Part shown: positions 42,495 to 50,680 of the stretch, piece by piece
How the letters are laid out: every line of letters begins with the position of its first letter
Numbering within the stretch: position 1 is the stretch's first letter
Source: Arthrobacter humicola
GTDB lineage: Bacteria > Actinomycetota > Actinomycetes > Actinomycetales > Micrococcaceae
Direction of reading: 5' to 3'
Assembly (NCBI RefSeq): GCF_022803015.1
Contig: NZ_JAFKON010000012.1
Coordinates: forward strand, 31,256 to 95,255
DNA: 64,000 nt
Notes under the pieces: model-generated
What the model saw: the letters and a program-made list of their open reading frames with translations, nothing else
What the model was told of the DNA's origin: nothing
The model's database searches: none
Program-made: the position numbers and the translations under genes

Positions 42495-43171
42495 GCAGGA
42501 TTCTGATTGTCGAGGACGAGGAGTCCTTCAGCGACCCCCTGTCCTACCTGTTGGGTAAAGAAGGCTTCGAAGTGGAGGTGGTGGACAACGGACTGGACGC
42601 CATCACCGAATTCGACCGCAACGGCGCCGACCTCGTGCTCCTGGACCTGCAGCTGCCTGGCCAGTCCGGCACCGAGGTCTGCCGCCAACTCCGGCAACGC
42701 TCCGGGGTGCCCGTGATCATGCTGACGGCCAAGGACTCGGAAATCGACAAGGTGGTGGGGCTAGAACTGGGTGCCGACGACTATGTCACCAAGCCCTACT
42801 CCTCGCGGGAACTCGTGGCCCGGGTCCGGGCCGTCCTGCGGCGCCAGAGCGAGCCGGAGGAGCTTGTCTCCACCACGGTGCAGGCCGGTCCTGTTCGGAT
42901 GGACATTGAACGCCACGTGGTCAGCGTCGGGGGCGAGCAGGTCGCCTTGCCGCTCAAGGAGTTCGAGCTGCTGGAGATGCTGCTGCGGAACTCCGGCCGG
43001 GTCCTGACCCGCGGGCAGCTGATCGACAGGGTCTGGGGCTCCGACTACGTCGGGGACACCAAGACCCTCGACGTCCACGTCAAGCGGCTGCGCAGCAAGA
43101 TCGAGCCGGATGCGTCCGCGCCGCGGTACCTGATCACGGTCCGGGGGCTGGGCTACAAGTTCGAGCCCTAA
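42491..43171 (+). CDS. regX3: Response regulator RegX3
   Basis: 226 residues, OmpR family, from TTG 42491. The receiver domain shows acidic pocket EDEESF, phosphoacceptor in LVLLDLQLPGQSG (Asp near 53), MLTAKDSE and DDYVTKPYSSRELVARV. The winged-helix effector has LPLKEFELLEMLLRNSGRVLTRGQLIDRVWG and ISTVDVHVKRLRSKI-like sequence (actual TKTLDVHVKRLRSKIE). Partner of SenX3; expected to bind the boxes upstream of this operon. Confidence 0.95.
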   Translation: MSRILIVEDEESFSDPLSYLLGKEGFEVEVVDNGLDAITEFDRNGADLVLLDLQLPGQSGTEVCRQLRQRSGVPVIMLTAKDSEIDKVVGLELGADDYVTKPYSSRELVARVRAVLRRQSEPEELVSTTVQAGPVRMDIERHVVSVGGEQVALPLKEFELLEMLLRNSGRVLTRGQLIDRVWGSDYVGDTKTLDVHVKRLRSKIEPDASAPRYLITVRGLGYKFEP

Positions 43172-43280
43172 AGGTCGGAAGAGGCAGCCCGGCGGCCGCT
43201 GCTGCCGGGCCGCTGCAGCCCGACTGCCCTGCTGCCGGGCCGCTGGAAGTCCGGCGCAGTTGTACATCAGGGGACACACA

Positions 43281-43312
43281 AAAGGAGGGGCACCTGCAGG
43301 TGCCCCTCCTTT
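43281..43312. terminator. Bidirectional terminator between regX3 and lipoprotein gene
   Basis: A perfect 16-bp dyad AAAGGAGGGGCACCTG/CAGGTGCCCCTCCTTT, with A and T runs on both sides, lies between convergent genes. A 17-bp direct repeat CTGCTGCCGGGCCGCTG precedes it at 43199 and 43229. Confidence 0.85.
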
Positions 43313-43335
43313 TGCAATAGGTCCAGCCGTTGAAG

Positions 43336-43920
43336 CTAGTGGCCGGCCGTGCTGCTCGGCGTCGGTGTGGCCGTCTCGGTCGGCGTAGCCGCCTCCGTCG
43401 ACGTGGCCGTGCCGGACCCGGTGGGCGCCGGCGTCGGCAGGTACGACTTGTAGTCGACGATCGTGCCGTCCATGACCGGAACCGTGAACTTGGCTTCCTT
43501 GTTGGTGCCGTTCTCGGAGATGGTGACCTCGAGGACGGCGCCTGGCTTGGCGCCGGCCGGGGTCAGGATCGCGGCGTCGGTGGAGTCGTTGAGCATGGTG
43601 TAGGAGTTCTTCTTGACCGGAACCTGGGTCTGCGAGCCCTCCGCACCCTTGATGGTCAGCACCACGTCGTTGGAGGAGGTATTGTACACGGCGCCGATCA
43701 CACGGCCCGGCTTGTCCTCGCCATCGGAGACGATGATGAAGTTGCGCAGCTGCAGCGCACCGAGATCCGTCCGGGTTCCGTCCGAGGCCGCGTACTGCTC
43801 CGTGGTCTGCTGGGCGTTGATGTAGCCGCAGCCGGTCAGGGACAACAGGCCGATGCCAAGTGCAGCCGTTGCCATTGCCAGCTTGCCGCGCTGGCCCCGG
43901 TTCATCGCAGTGAAACGCAC
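43336..43920 (-). CDS. Hypothetical lipoprotein
   Basis: 194 residues from GTG 43920, chosen for AAGGAG eight bases upstream. Signal peptide with lipobox LLSLTGC (Cys near residue 31). The folded domain (about 45-160) is beta-rich: LGALQLRNFIIVSDGEDKPG, VYNTSSNDVVLTIKG and PGAVLEVTISENGTN, matching an actinobacterial DUF4352/immunoglobulin-like surface lipoprotein pattern. It ends in a Thr/Ala/Pro tail. The function is unknown; it is near the phosphate regulators but convergent with them. Confidence 0.8.
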   Translation of the reverse strand: MRFTAMNRGQRGKLAMATAALGIGLLSLTGCGYINAQQTTEQYAASDGTRTDLGALQLRNFIIVSDGEDKPGRVIGAVYNTSSNDVVLTIKGAEGSQTQVPVKKNSYTMLNDSTDAAILTPAGAKPGAVLEVTISENGTNKEAKFTVPVMDGTIVDYKSYLPTPAPTGSGTATSTEAATPTETATPTPSSTAGH

Positions 43921-44231
43921 GTCACGCACTCCTTGAGAGTCTTGAAACATTATTCAGCCATAGCCTAGCCGCAATCGGCCGCAAACAAGGATTCGGCGAC
44001 TACACACAAGCGCGGCCACGTGTGCTCCTCCGGCGACGGGTCCCGGCTCGGCGGGGGACGGAAACCTCTTGGCAGTTAGGGCCGCAGGCACTATTATCCG
44101 CATTCGTCAAGGGGTTTGAGGGGGCGGATTGCGGCCATTTCCCCCGGATTCATGCGGTTCCAGGCACCTTTTGATGCCAGTTGTATGCCTTAATCGTGAT
44201 AAACTGGTCTGCGGGAAAGGGGAATGTCCAC

Positions 44232-44714
44232 ATGGTTTTTGAGGTCGGCGAGACAGTAGTTTACCCTCACCACGGTGCAGCCAAAATTGAAGAAATCAAG
44301 ATGCGCACCGTCAAGGGCGAAGAGAAGATGTATCTCAAGCTCAAGGTGGCTCAGGGTGATCTGACCATTGAAGTTCCAGCAGAAAACGTTGACCTGGTAG
44401 GGGTTCGGGACGTAGTGGGCAAGGAAGGCTTGGAGCACGTGTTCGATGTGCTGCGGGCCGAGTTCACTGAAGAACCCACCAACTGGTCGCGTCGCTACAA
44501 GGCAAACCTGGAAAAGCTTGCTTCCGGTGACGTCATCAAGGTAGCCGAGGTCGTCCGTGACCTCTGGCGCCGTGATCACGACCGGGGTCTCTCCGCGGGA
44601 GAGAAGCGCATGCTGGCCAAGGCCCGTCAGATCCTGATTTCGGAACTGGCACTGGCTGAGAAGACTGATGAAGAGAAGGCTGCAAGCGTTCTCGACGAGG
44701 TCCTGGCTTCCTAG
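44232..44714 (+). CDS. carD: CarD family RNA polymerase-binding transcription regulator
   Basis: 160 residues. The N-terminal RNAP-interaction domain is VFEVGETVVYPHHGAAKIEEI, EKMYLKLKV and LTIEVPAENVDLVGVRDVV; the C-terminal helical domain has NWSRRYKANLEKLASGDVIKVAEVVRDLW with the conserved Trp that contacts the promoter, and ends AKARQILISELALA. It binds the beta subunit and stabilises open complexes, notably at rRNA promoters. ATG 44232 follows a GGGAAAGGGG stretch. It is followed by a terminator, then ispD-ispF, the usual actinobacterial order. Confidence 0.95.
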   Translation: MVFEVGETVVYPHHGAAKIEEIKMRTVKGEEKMYLKLKVAQGDLTIEVPAENVDLVGVRDVVGKEGLEHVFDVLRAEFTEEPTNWSRRYKANLEKLASGDVIKVAEVVRDLWRRDHDRGLSAGEKRMLAKARQILISELALAEKTDEEKAASVLDEVLAS

Positions 44715-44757
44715 CACAGGGCCGGCCCAACAGGGCCGGCGCAGATTAAGAATCGAA

Positions 44758-44790
44758 CCCCGGTGGCGTCAGCCGCCGGGGCTTCTTTTT
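44758..44790 (+). terminator. Rho-independent terminator after carD
   Basis: CCCCGGTGGC (44758-44767) pairs with GCCGCCGGGG (44772-44781), followed by CTTCTTTTT. Confidence 0.85.
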
Positions 44791-44915
44791 GCCCTTTTCA
44801 GCGGCCGCCCCCTCCGTTGCGCTATCAGTTGAGGTCCCTTTGAGTTGAGCGCTCCAGGGCAGCCACAACCAGGGCAACGGGATGGTCCGAGGCGCGGGGA
44901 CGTAGTCTTGTGCCC

Positions 44916-45761
44916 ATGGATACTGCACCGACGAATACGTCACAGGCGAATACGTCACAGCCCGGTCCCGCCACGGCGGTCATAGTTGTAGCCGCCGGCT
45001 CCGGCCAGCGCCTGGGCTACGGCATGCCGAAAGCAAAGGTGCCTCTCGGCGGGGACACCATCCTCACCCACGCCCTTCGCGGTGTGGCGGCTGCCGGGAT
45101 CGCACAGCAGATCTGCATTGCGCTCCCCCCGGGTGACACTGAGTTGCGGGCGCTGTGCGAGGCCTTCACGCAGGAGCTTGCGGCCGGGCAAGCCGGAGCA
45201 GCGTCGGGCAACGGCGTCCGGGTTCCCGTCGTGACGGTCGTCGACGGCGGTGCGGACCGCGCCGATTCAGTCCGCGCCGCGATGGCGGCCCTCCTGCCCG
45301 ATATCGAATCGGTGCTGGTCCACGACGCCGCCCGGGCGCTGACGCCTGAAGCCGTCTTTCACCGCGTGGCAGCGGCGCTCGGCGCCGGTGCATCGGCCGT
45401 CATCCCGGTGATACCGGTCGTCGACACCGTCAAGACCGTGGAACCGACCACCGGCGACGGCGCCGCGGTGGCCCCCGAGCTGGTCACCGGGACGGCGCCC
45501 CGGGAGTCGCTCCGCGCCGTGCAGACACCGCAGGGATTCGCGCTGAGCACCCTCAAGCGCGCCCACGAGGCTGCCTCCGGGTTCGACGCCGGCCAGGCCG
45601 CCCTCGTCACGGACGACGCGATGCTTGTGGAGCTCATCGGGGTCCCGGTCCACGCTGTACGCGGCGCCAGCCAGTCCCTGAAGATCACCACGCCCCTGGA
45701 CCTGATCCTGGCCGAAGGCCTTCTTGAAGGACCCCTGGGCTTGCGCTGGGTGGAGGGATGA
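44916..45761 (+). CDS. ispD: 2-C-methyl-D-erythritol 4-phosphate cytidylyltransferase
   Basis: 281 residues. It catalyses the third step of the MEP isoprenoid pathway (CTP + MEP). The CTP-binding loop is VVAAGSGQRLGYGMPKAKVPLGG near residues 25-47; VVDGGADRADSVRAAM, VLVHDAARAL and RAVQTPQGF are typical. The N-terminal 18 residues contain a short repeat (TNTSQANTSQ). An in-frame GTG lies at 44910; ATG 44916 is preferred. The stop overlaps ispF by 4 nt. Confidence 0.93.
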   Translation: MDTAPTNTSQANTSQPGPATAVIVVAAGSGQRLGYGMPKAKVPLGGDTILTHALRGVAAAGIAQQICIALPPGDTELRALCEAFTQELAAGQAGAASGNGVRVPVVTVVDGGADRADSVRAAMAALLPDIESVLVHDAARALTPEAVFHRVAAALGAGASAVIPVIPVVDTVKTVEPTTGDGAAVAPELVTGTAPRESLRAVQTPQGFALSTLKRAHEAASGFDAGQAALVTDDAMLVELIGVPVHAVRGASQSLKITTPLDLILAEGLLEGPLGLRWVEG

Positions 45762-46276
45762 GCATGTCCGCCAACCCGCCAGTCGTTCCCCCGGTCATTC
45801 CCCGGACCGGGATCGGCATCGATGTCCATGCCTTCGCCGCCGAGGAGGAGCCGCAGCCGCTGTGGCTCGGCGGCCTCTTCTGGGAGGGGGAGCGGGGTCT
45901 GTCCGGCCACTCAGACGGCGACCCCGTGGCCCATGCCGCCGCCGACGCGCTCTTCTCGGCCTGCGGGATCGGGGATCTGGGCACGCACTTCGGTACGGAC
46001 CGTCCCGAATATGCCGGAGCATCCGGCGTGACCCTGCTGGCCGAGGCCGCCAGGATTGTTCGCGCCCACGGATTCGAAATCGGCAACATCGCCGTTCAGT
46101 TCGTGGCGAACCGGCCAAAGTTCGGCCCGCGGCGGGAGGAATCCCAGCAGGTCCTCAGCGCTGCTGCCGCGGCGCCGGTGAGCGTCACGGCCACCACGAG
46201 CGACGGGCTCGGGTTCACCGGCCGCGGCGAGGGGATCTCAGCCGTGGCTACAGCGCTCGTGTATCCGGCAGGCTAA
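45758..46276 (+). CDS. ispF: 2-C-methyl-D-erythritol 2,4-cyclodiphosphate synthase
   Basis: 172 residues. It shows metal ligands in GIDVHAF (Asp and His) and GHSDGDPVAHAAADAL, and the cyclodiphosphate-binding ATTSDGLGFTGRGEGI at the C-terminus. It acts two steps after IspD in the MEP pathway; ispE must lie elsewhere. Start overlaps ispD (ATGA); ATG 45764 is a near alternative. The stop codon lies in the first copy of a 28-bp tandem duplication. Confidence 0.93.
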   Translation: MSMSANPPVVPPVIPRTGIGIDVHAFAAEEEPQPLWLGGLFWEGERGLSGHSDGDPVAHAAADALFSACGIGDLGTHFGTDRPEYAGASGVTLLAEAARIVRAHGFEIGNIAVQFVANRPKFGPRREESQQVLSAAAAAPVSVTATTSDGLGFTGRGEGISAVATALVYPAG

Positions 46277-46322
46277 TCACCGCAGGTTAAGCACGGCAGG
46301 CTAATCACCGCAGGTTAAGCAC
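46267..46322. repeat. 28-bp tandem duplication at the ispF 3' end
   Basis: The 28 bases at 46267-46294 are repeated exactly at 46295-46322. The first unit includes the ispF stop (TAA, 46274-46276), so the second falls in the intergenic region. Confidence 0.85.
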
Positions 46323-46396
46323 AGCCGGCCCCGGTCCCCTACGCTTGAGGGAAGACCCAAGCGAGACACCCGTTCCGAACTGCCAGGAGACCTGCC

Positions 46397-46756
46397 GTGA
46401 AGAAGCTGCTGACCGCCGTCGTACTCGTGGCAGGGACCATGCTGAGCGGCTGTGCCGCCTCCACGACAACGCCCCAAACGCCTAGCGCCACTCCGAAGCT
46501 CAGCGTCGAGGAAAGCTGTAAGTTCCTCAACACCGACACCTTCGTGCCCTCCGGGAGCGCGAAGGAGCAGGCAGGGCAGATTGGCCAGCACTACCAGGAG
46601 GTTGCGGACAAGGTAGCGCCGGAGGTGGGCGCCCCGATCCAGCAGATGGCCGAGATTATGAAGCAGGTTGCGGCGAGCCCTACGGGAACCAAGACGGATC
46701 AACAGACGGCCCAGCTCACGGAGCAGATCAACAAGATCGGCCAATACTGCAAGTAG
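46397..46756 (+). CDS. Small secreted lipoprotein
   Basis: 119 residues from GTG 46397 with AGGAGAC nearby. Signal peptide MKKLLTAVVLVAGTMLSGC with the lipobox Cys at residue 19, then a Thr/Pro linker (TTTPQTPSATPK) and an amphipathic helical region (QAGQIGQHYQEVADKVAPEV and TAQLTEQINKIGQYC). There are two Cys in the mature domain (CKF and QYC), probably a disulfide. The function is not known. Confidence 0.78.
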   Translation: MKKLLTAVVLVAGTMLSGCAASTTTPQTPSATPKLSVEESCKFLNTDTFVPSGSAKEQAGQIGQHYQEVADKVAPEVGAPIQQMAEIMKQVAASPTGTKTDQQTAQLTEQINKIGQYCK

Positions 46757-46871
46757 GCCACTGCACCGGCCGTCTCCGGCGGCTGGCCTGCCGGCCTGCG
46801 CCGTGCCGGCCTGCGCCGTGCCGGCAAAGCCGCGGGTCAGGCCCCGGAGCGCCATCGGCTAATCTGGAGCG

Positions 46872-48320
46872 GTGACCCTGCGCTTTTACGACACTGCATC
46901 CGCCGAAGTCCGCGACTTCGTCCCCCTGGTACCTGGCAAGGTGAGCCTGTACTACTGCGGAGCCACCGTCCAGGGCATGCCACACGTCGGCCACATCCGC
47001 TCGGCCATTGCGTTCGACCAGCTGACCCGCTGGTTGCAGTACCGCGGTTTCCGGGTGACGGCAGTCCGCAACGTCACCGACATCGACGACAAGATCCTTG
47101 CCAAATCGGCCGCCTCGTTCGGCGCCGACTTTGAAGACGAGCCAGGAGCCCTCCGCAACGAGGAATGGTGGGCCCTGGCCTACCGCTACGAGCAGGAATT
47201 CCTCAAGGCCTATGACACCCTGGGCGTCTCCCGCCCCACCTATGAGCCCCGCGCTACCGGCCACATCCCGGAAATGCACACCCTCATCCAGCAGCTGATC
47301 GACCGAGGCCACGCCTACCCGGCTCTGGACGACTCCGGCGACGTCTACTTCGACGTGCGTTCCTGGTCCAAGTACGGCTCGCTGACGCGGCAGAAACTCG
47401 ACGACATGCAGGGCGCCCCGGACGCGGACCCCCGCGGCAAGAAGGACCCCCGCGACTTCGCGCTGTGGAAGGGCTACAAGGACGGCGAGCCGACGACGGC
47501 GAGCTGGTCCTCCCCGTGGGGCGCCGGCCGCCCGGGCTGGCACCTCGAATGCTCGGCCATGGTCACCAAGTACCTCGGCACCGAGTTCGACATCCACGGC
47601 GGCGGCCTGGACCTGCGCTTCCCGCACCACGAAAACGAAATGGCGCAGTCCCAGGCGGCGGGCCACGGCTTCGCGAACTTCTGGATGCACAACGGCATGG
47701 TCACCTACGCCGGCGAGAAGATGTCCAAGTCCATCGGCAACACCGTCAGCCCGGCCGAAATGCTCGAACTCGCCCCGGCCCGCGTGGTCCGCTACTACCT
47801 CGGCCAGGCGCAGTACCGCTCGGTCCTGGACTACCAGCCGACGTCGCTGCAGGAGGCGGCCGCCGCCGTCGAACGGATTGACGGGTTCATCAGCCGCGCA
47901 AGCCGGGTCCTGCCCGACCCGGGACCGGATGCATCCGCTGGTTCTGTCCCGGAAGCTTTTGGGGTGGCCATGGACGATGACCTCAACGTTCCGCAGGCAC
48001 TGGCAGTGCTCCACGAGACCGTCCGTGCCGGCAACACGGCTCTCACCGACGGCGACCTCGACGCCGCGGGTCTGGCGCTGGCCAGCGTCACCGCCATGCT
48101 GGACGTCCTCGGCCTCAACGCCACCGCAACGCCGGCGGCCGACGACCAAGCCAACACCGCACTTGGCGTCCTGGTCGAGGCTCAGCTGGAGGCGCGCGCC
48201 CACGCCCGGGCCGCCAAGGACTGGGCAGCGTCCGACGCCATCCGGGACACGCTGGCCGCAGCCGGCGTCGTCGTCGAGGACGGCCCGGACGGGGCGAGCT
48301 GGAGCCTGAAGCGCGGCTAA
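46872..48320 (+). CDS. cysS: Cysteinyl-tRNA synthetase
   Basis: 482 residues, class I synthetase. HIGH-type motif in MPHVGHIRSAIAF (residues 37-40), zinc ligands in YYCGATV and HLECSAM plus HHENEMAQS, and KMSKS in GEKMSKSIGNTVSP near residue 283. The C-terminal DALR-like helical domain follows. Starts GTG 46872. It is followed by rlmB, as in most actinobacteria; a MshC paralogue is a possible confusion, but the length and full C-terminal domain favour CysS. Confidence 0.95.
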   Translation: MTLRFYDTASAEVRDFVPLVPGKVSLYYCGATVQGMPHVGHIRSAIAFDQLTRWLQYRGFRVTAVRNVTDIDDKILAKSAASFGADFEDEPGALRNEEWWALAYRYEQEFLKAYDTLGVSRPTYEPRATGHIPEMHTLIQQLIDRGHAYPALDDSGDVYFDVRSWSKYGSLTRQKLDDMQGAPDADPRGKKDPRDFALWKGYKDGEPTTASWSSPWGAGRPGWHLECSAMVTKYLGTEFDIHGGGLDLRFPHHENEMAQSQAAGHGFANFWMHNGMVTYAGEKMSKSIGNTVSPAEMLELAPARVVRYYLGQAQYRSVLDYQPTSLQEAAAAVERIDGFISRASRVLPDPGPDASAGSVPEAFGVAMDDDLNVPQALAVLHETVRAGNTALTDGDLDAAGLALASVTAMLDVLGLNATATPAADDQANTALGVLVEAQLEARAHARAAKDWAASDAIRDTLAAAGVVVEDGPDGASWSLKRG

Positions 48321-48455
48321 ACCCCCGTTGCCGGCGGCCGGTGAAGTGGGCCGCCGTCGTCCCTTCCGGGCCACCCCGAAATCGTGGATTTTACTCGAGT
48401 CAGTAGACTGGAGGTCAGACTTGTCAACGAATCGCGTATTTAAAGGGTGAAACTC

Positions 48456-49457
48456 ATGGCCAACAACGGTCGCCGCTCGGTCAAATTGAAGAAGGGCCCC
48501 TCCGTCGGAACCGGCGGTCACGGCCGCAAGGCTCTGGAGGGCAAGGGCCCCACGCCGAAGGCGGAGGACCGCCCCTACCACAAGGCGTTCAAGAACAAGC
48601 AGCTCGCCGAACGCTCCGAGGCCAAGCGCGCCAGCGGAAGCCGCACTACCAGCGCCGCCGCCCGCACCGGCCGCTCCGGTCCCAAGGGTCGCGCCACCGA
48701 AGAGGTCGTCACCGGGCGCAACTCGGTGGTCGAAGCCCTGCGCGCCGGTATCCCGGCCAAGGCCCTGCATGTCGCAGTCCGCATCGAAATGGACGACCGC
48801 GTCAAGGAATCCCTGAAGCTGGCCGCCGAACGCGGCATCCCGCTGATGGAAACCGGCAAGCCCGAGCTCGACCGGATGACCGACGACGCCATCCACCAGG
48901 GCCTCGTGCTGCAGATCCCGCCGTATGAATACCAGGACGCGTACGAGCTCGCCGAAGAAACCCTCGAGGCCTGGAAGAAGGGCCACGTAGCCAACGCCCC
49001 GCTCTTCGTCGCGCTCGACGGCATCACCGATCCCCGAAACCTCGGCGCGATCATCCGCTCCGTCTCGGCTTTCAGCGGCCACGGCGTCGTAGTCCCGGAG
49101 CGCCGCTCCGTGGGCGTCACCGCCTCGGCCTGGAAGACCAGCGCCGGTGCCGCCGTCCGCGTCCCCGTCGCCCGCGCGGCCAACCTGAACAACACGCTCA
49201 AGGCGTTCAAGAACATGGGGATCTACGTCCTGGGTCTCGACGGCGACGGCGACGTCTCGCTGCCCGAGCTCACCCTGGCCACCGAACCGGTATGCATCGT
49301 CGTCGGGTCCGAGGGCAAGGGCCTGAGCCGCCTGGTCCGCGAAAACTGCGACCAGATCGTCTCCATCCCGATCGACTCCGCCATGGAATCCCTCAACGCC
49401 TCCATGGCCGTCGGCATCTCCCTCTACGAAATCTCCCGCCAGCGCGCCGCAAAGTAG
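48456..49457 (+). CDS. rlmB: 23S rRNA (guanosine-2'-O)-methyltransferase RlmB
   Basis: 333 residues of the SpoU/TrmH family. A basic 80-residue N-terminal extension (Lys/Arg-rich, RRSVKLKKGPSVG) is typical of actinobacterial RlmB and probably binds rRNA. The substrate-binding domain begins VVTGRNSVVEALRAG. SpoU motifs: DGITDPRNLGAIIRS (motif 1), CIVVGSEGKGL (motif 2) and IPIDSAMESLNASMAVGISLYE (motif 3), forming the trefoil knot. AAAGGGTGA supports ATG 48456 over GTG 48447. Confidence 0.93.
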   Translation: MANNGRRSVKLKKGPSVGTGGHGRKALEGKGPTPKAEDRPYHKAFKNKQLAERSEAKRASGSRTTSAAARTGRSGPKGRATEEVVTGRNSVVEALRAGIPAKALHVAVRIEMDDRVKESLKLAAERGIPLMETGKPELDRMTDDAIHQGLVLQIPPYEYQDAYELAEETLEAWKKGHVANAPLFVALDGITDPRNLGAIIRSVSAFSGHGVVVPERRSVGVTASAWKTSAGAAVRVPVARAANLNNTLKAFKNMGIYVLGLDGDGDVSLPELTLATEPVCIVVGSEGKGLSRLVRENCDQIVSIPIDSAMESLNASMAVGISLYEISRQRAAK

Positions 49458-49761
49458 TCCTCGAGCGGCCGCAGGCGGCCTTACTCGGTTCTGGTCGGCG
49501 ATGCGCTCCTTAGCAAAACTCCGGTCCCGTCTCCGACGCTCCCTCACCTTTGGTCGTAAAACGTCAAACGCTCCCTCACCTTTCGCGGTAAACGGCTAAG
49601 CGCTCCCTCACTTCTTGTGGGGGAGCGCTTCGGTTAAACGTGCGAAACGTGGTGGAGCGTTTCCGTTTAACGTGCCAAAAGTGAGGGAGGGTTTTTGGCT
49701 GAACCAGCCCGGCGGTTGGTGACCGCGGGACGTAACCATTGCGAACTTGGCCGATAGTGAC
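49458..49761. other. Intergenic region between convergent rlmB and the nitrilase gene
   Basis: No coding frame is supported here; most of the region is the repeat described at 49536-49695. No clear T-run terminator is seen for rlmB. Confidence 0.6.
49536..49695. repeat. Complex direct and inverted repeat, ACGCTCCCTCACCTTT family
   Basis: ACGCTCCCTCACCTTT occurs at 49536-49551 and 49568-49583 in direct orientation, with a third forward form (GCGCTCCCTCACTT) near 49601. Inverted counterparts follow: GGAGCGCTT near 49622, GGAGCGTTT near 49653 and AAAAGTGAGGGAG near 49677. AAACG/CGTTT words are interspersed. The array could fold into nested hairpins. Confidence 0.7.
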
Positions 49762-50565
49762 TTAGAACTTGTGGCGGTTGGCCAGGACCGGGAGTTTAGT
49801 GCGGGCTTCCAGGACGGTGGCGGTGTCCAGGTCGGCAAAGAGAAGGCCGGGGGCGCCGTCGAGCTCTTCGAGGACGTCGCCCATGGGGGAGACCACCACG
49901 GAGTTCCCGACGCCGGTGGGGGCGGAACCCTTGACCGGGTGACCCACGCTGGCGGGGTCGCCCTGGCCGCAGGCGAGAATCAGGGTGGTGGAGTCCAAGG
50001 CGCGGGCGCGGGCCAGGAGCTTCCACTGCTCGGCCTTGCCGGGGCCCGAGCCCCAGGAAGCGCACACAATGTTGACGTCGGCGCCGAGGTCCGCGTTTTC
50101 CGTGAACAGGTCCGGGAAACGGACGTCGTAGCACGTGGCGAGGCCGAACGTCACGCCGTCGAGCTCGAAGGTGACGGGGGCCGTGCCGGCGTCAACCGTG
50201 TCCGACTCGGCGAAACCGAAAGCATCGAACAGGTGGATCTTGTCGTAGCTGGCCTCGAGGCCGCGGCCGGTGACCAGCAGGGTGTTGCGCACCTTGGCGC
50301 CGTTGCCGGCGGTGCCGGGAGTGAACATGCCGGCGACGATCACCAGGCCGAGCTCTGCGGCGAGGTCACGGACGCGGGATGCCCACGGGCCGTCCAGCGG
50401 CTCTGCGATATCCAGGAGCGAATTGCCGAAGGCCCGCATGGTGGCTTCCGGGAATACCACGAGGTCCGCGCCGCCGGCCTTGGCCTGGCGCGCGTAGGCG
50501 TCCACGAGGTCCAGGTTTGCGGCCACGTCACGGCCGGTAATGATTTGGGCTAGTGCAACGCGCAC
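49762..50565 (-). CDS. Carbon-nitrogen hydrolase (nitrilase superfamily)
   Basis: 267 residues from GTG 50565, supported by GGAGGT nearby. The catalytic triad is clear: Glu in LVVFPEATMRAFG (about 45), Lys in ASYDKIHLFDAFG and Cys in GLATCYDVRFPDLF (about 145). The Nit1/Nit2-like arrangement suggests an omega-amidase or deaminated-glutathione amidase role in metabolite repair. The substrate is not provable from sequence. Confidence 0.9.
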   Translation of the reverse strand: MRVALAQIITGRDVAANLDLVDAYARQAKAGGADLVVFPEATMRAFGNSLLDIAEPLDGPWASRVRDLAAELGLVIVAGMFTPGTAGNGAKVRNTLLVTGRGLEASYDKIHLFDAFGFAESDTVDAGTAPVTFELDGVTFGLATCYDVRFPDLFTENADLGADVNIVCASWGSGPGKAEQWKLLARARALDSTTLILACGQGDPASVGHPVKGSAPTGVGNSVVVSPMGDVLEELDGAPGLLFADLDTATVLEARTKLPVLANRHKF

Positions 50566-50680
50566 AATTACCTCCAACTCGGCGCTCCATTACAGTATGC
50601 AGTGCGGCGGTCCGTACACTGCAAAACGTCATGAAAACGAAAACGGGGGCCATTTGTCTGGCCCGGCTAAGCTTTAAGCA

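Noticed and set aside
46728..49547. A 939-codon open frame on the minus strand
   Set aside because: It lies antisense to cysS and rlmB, both with clear family motifs; long antisense frames are expected in very GC-rich DNA.
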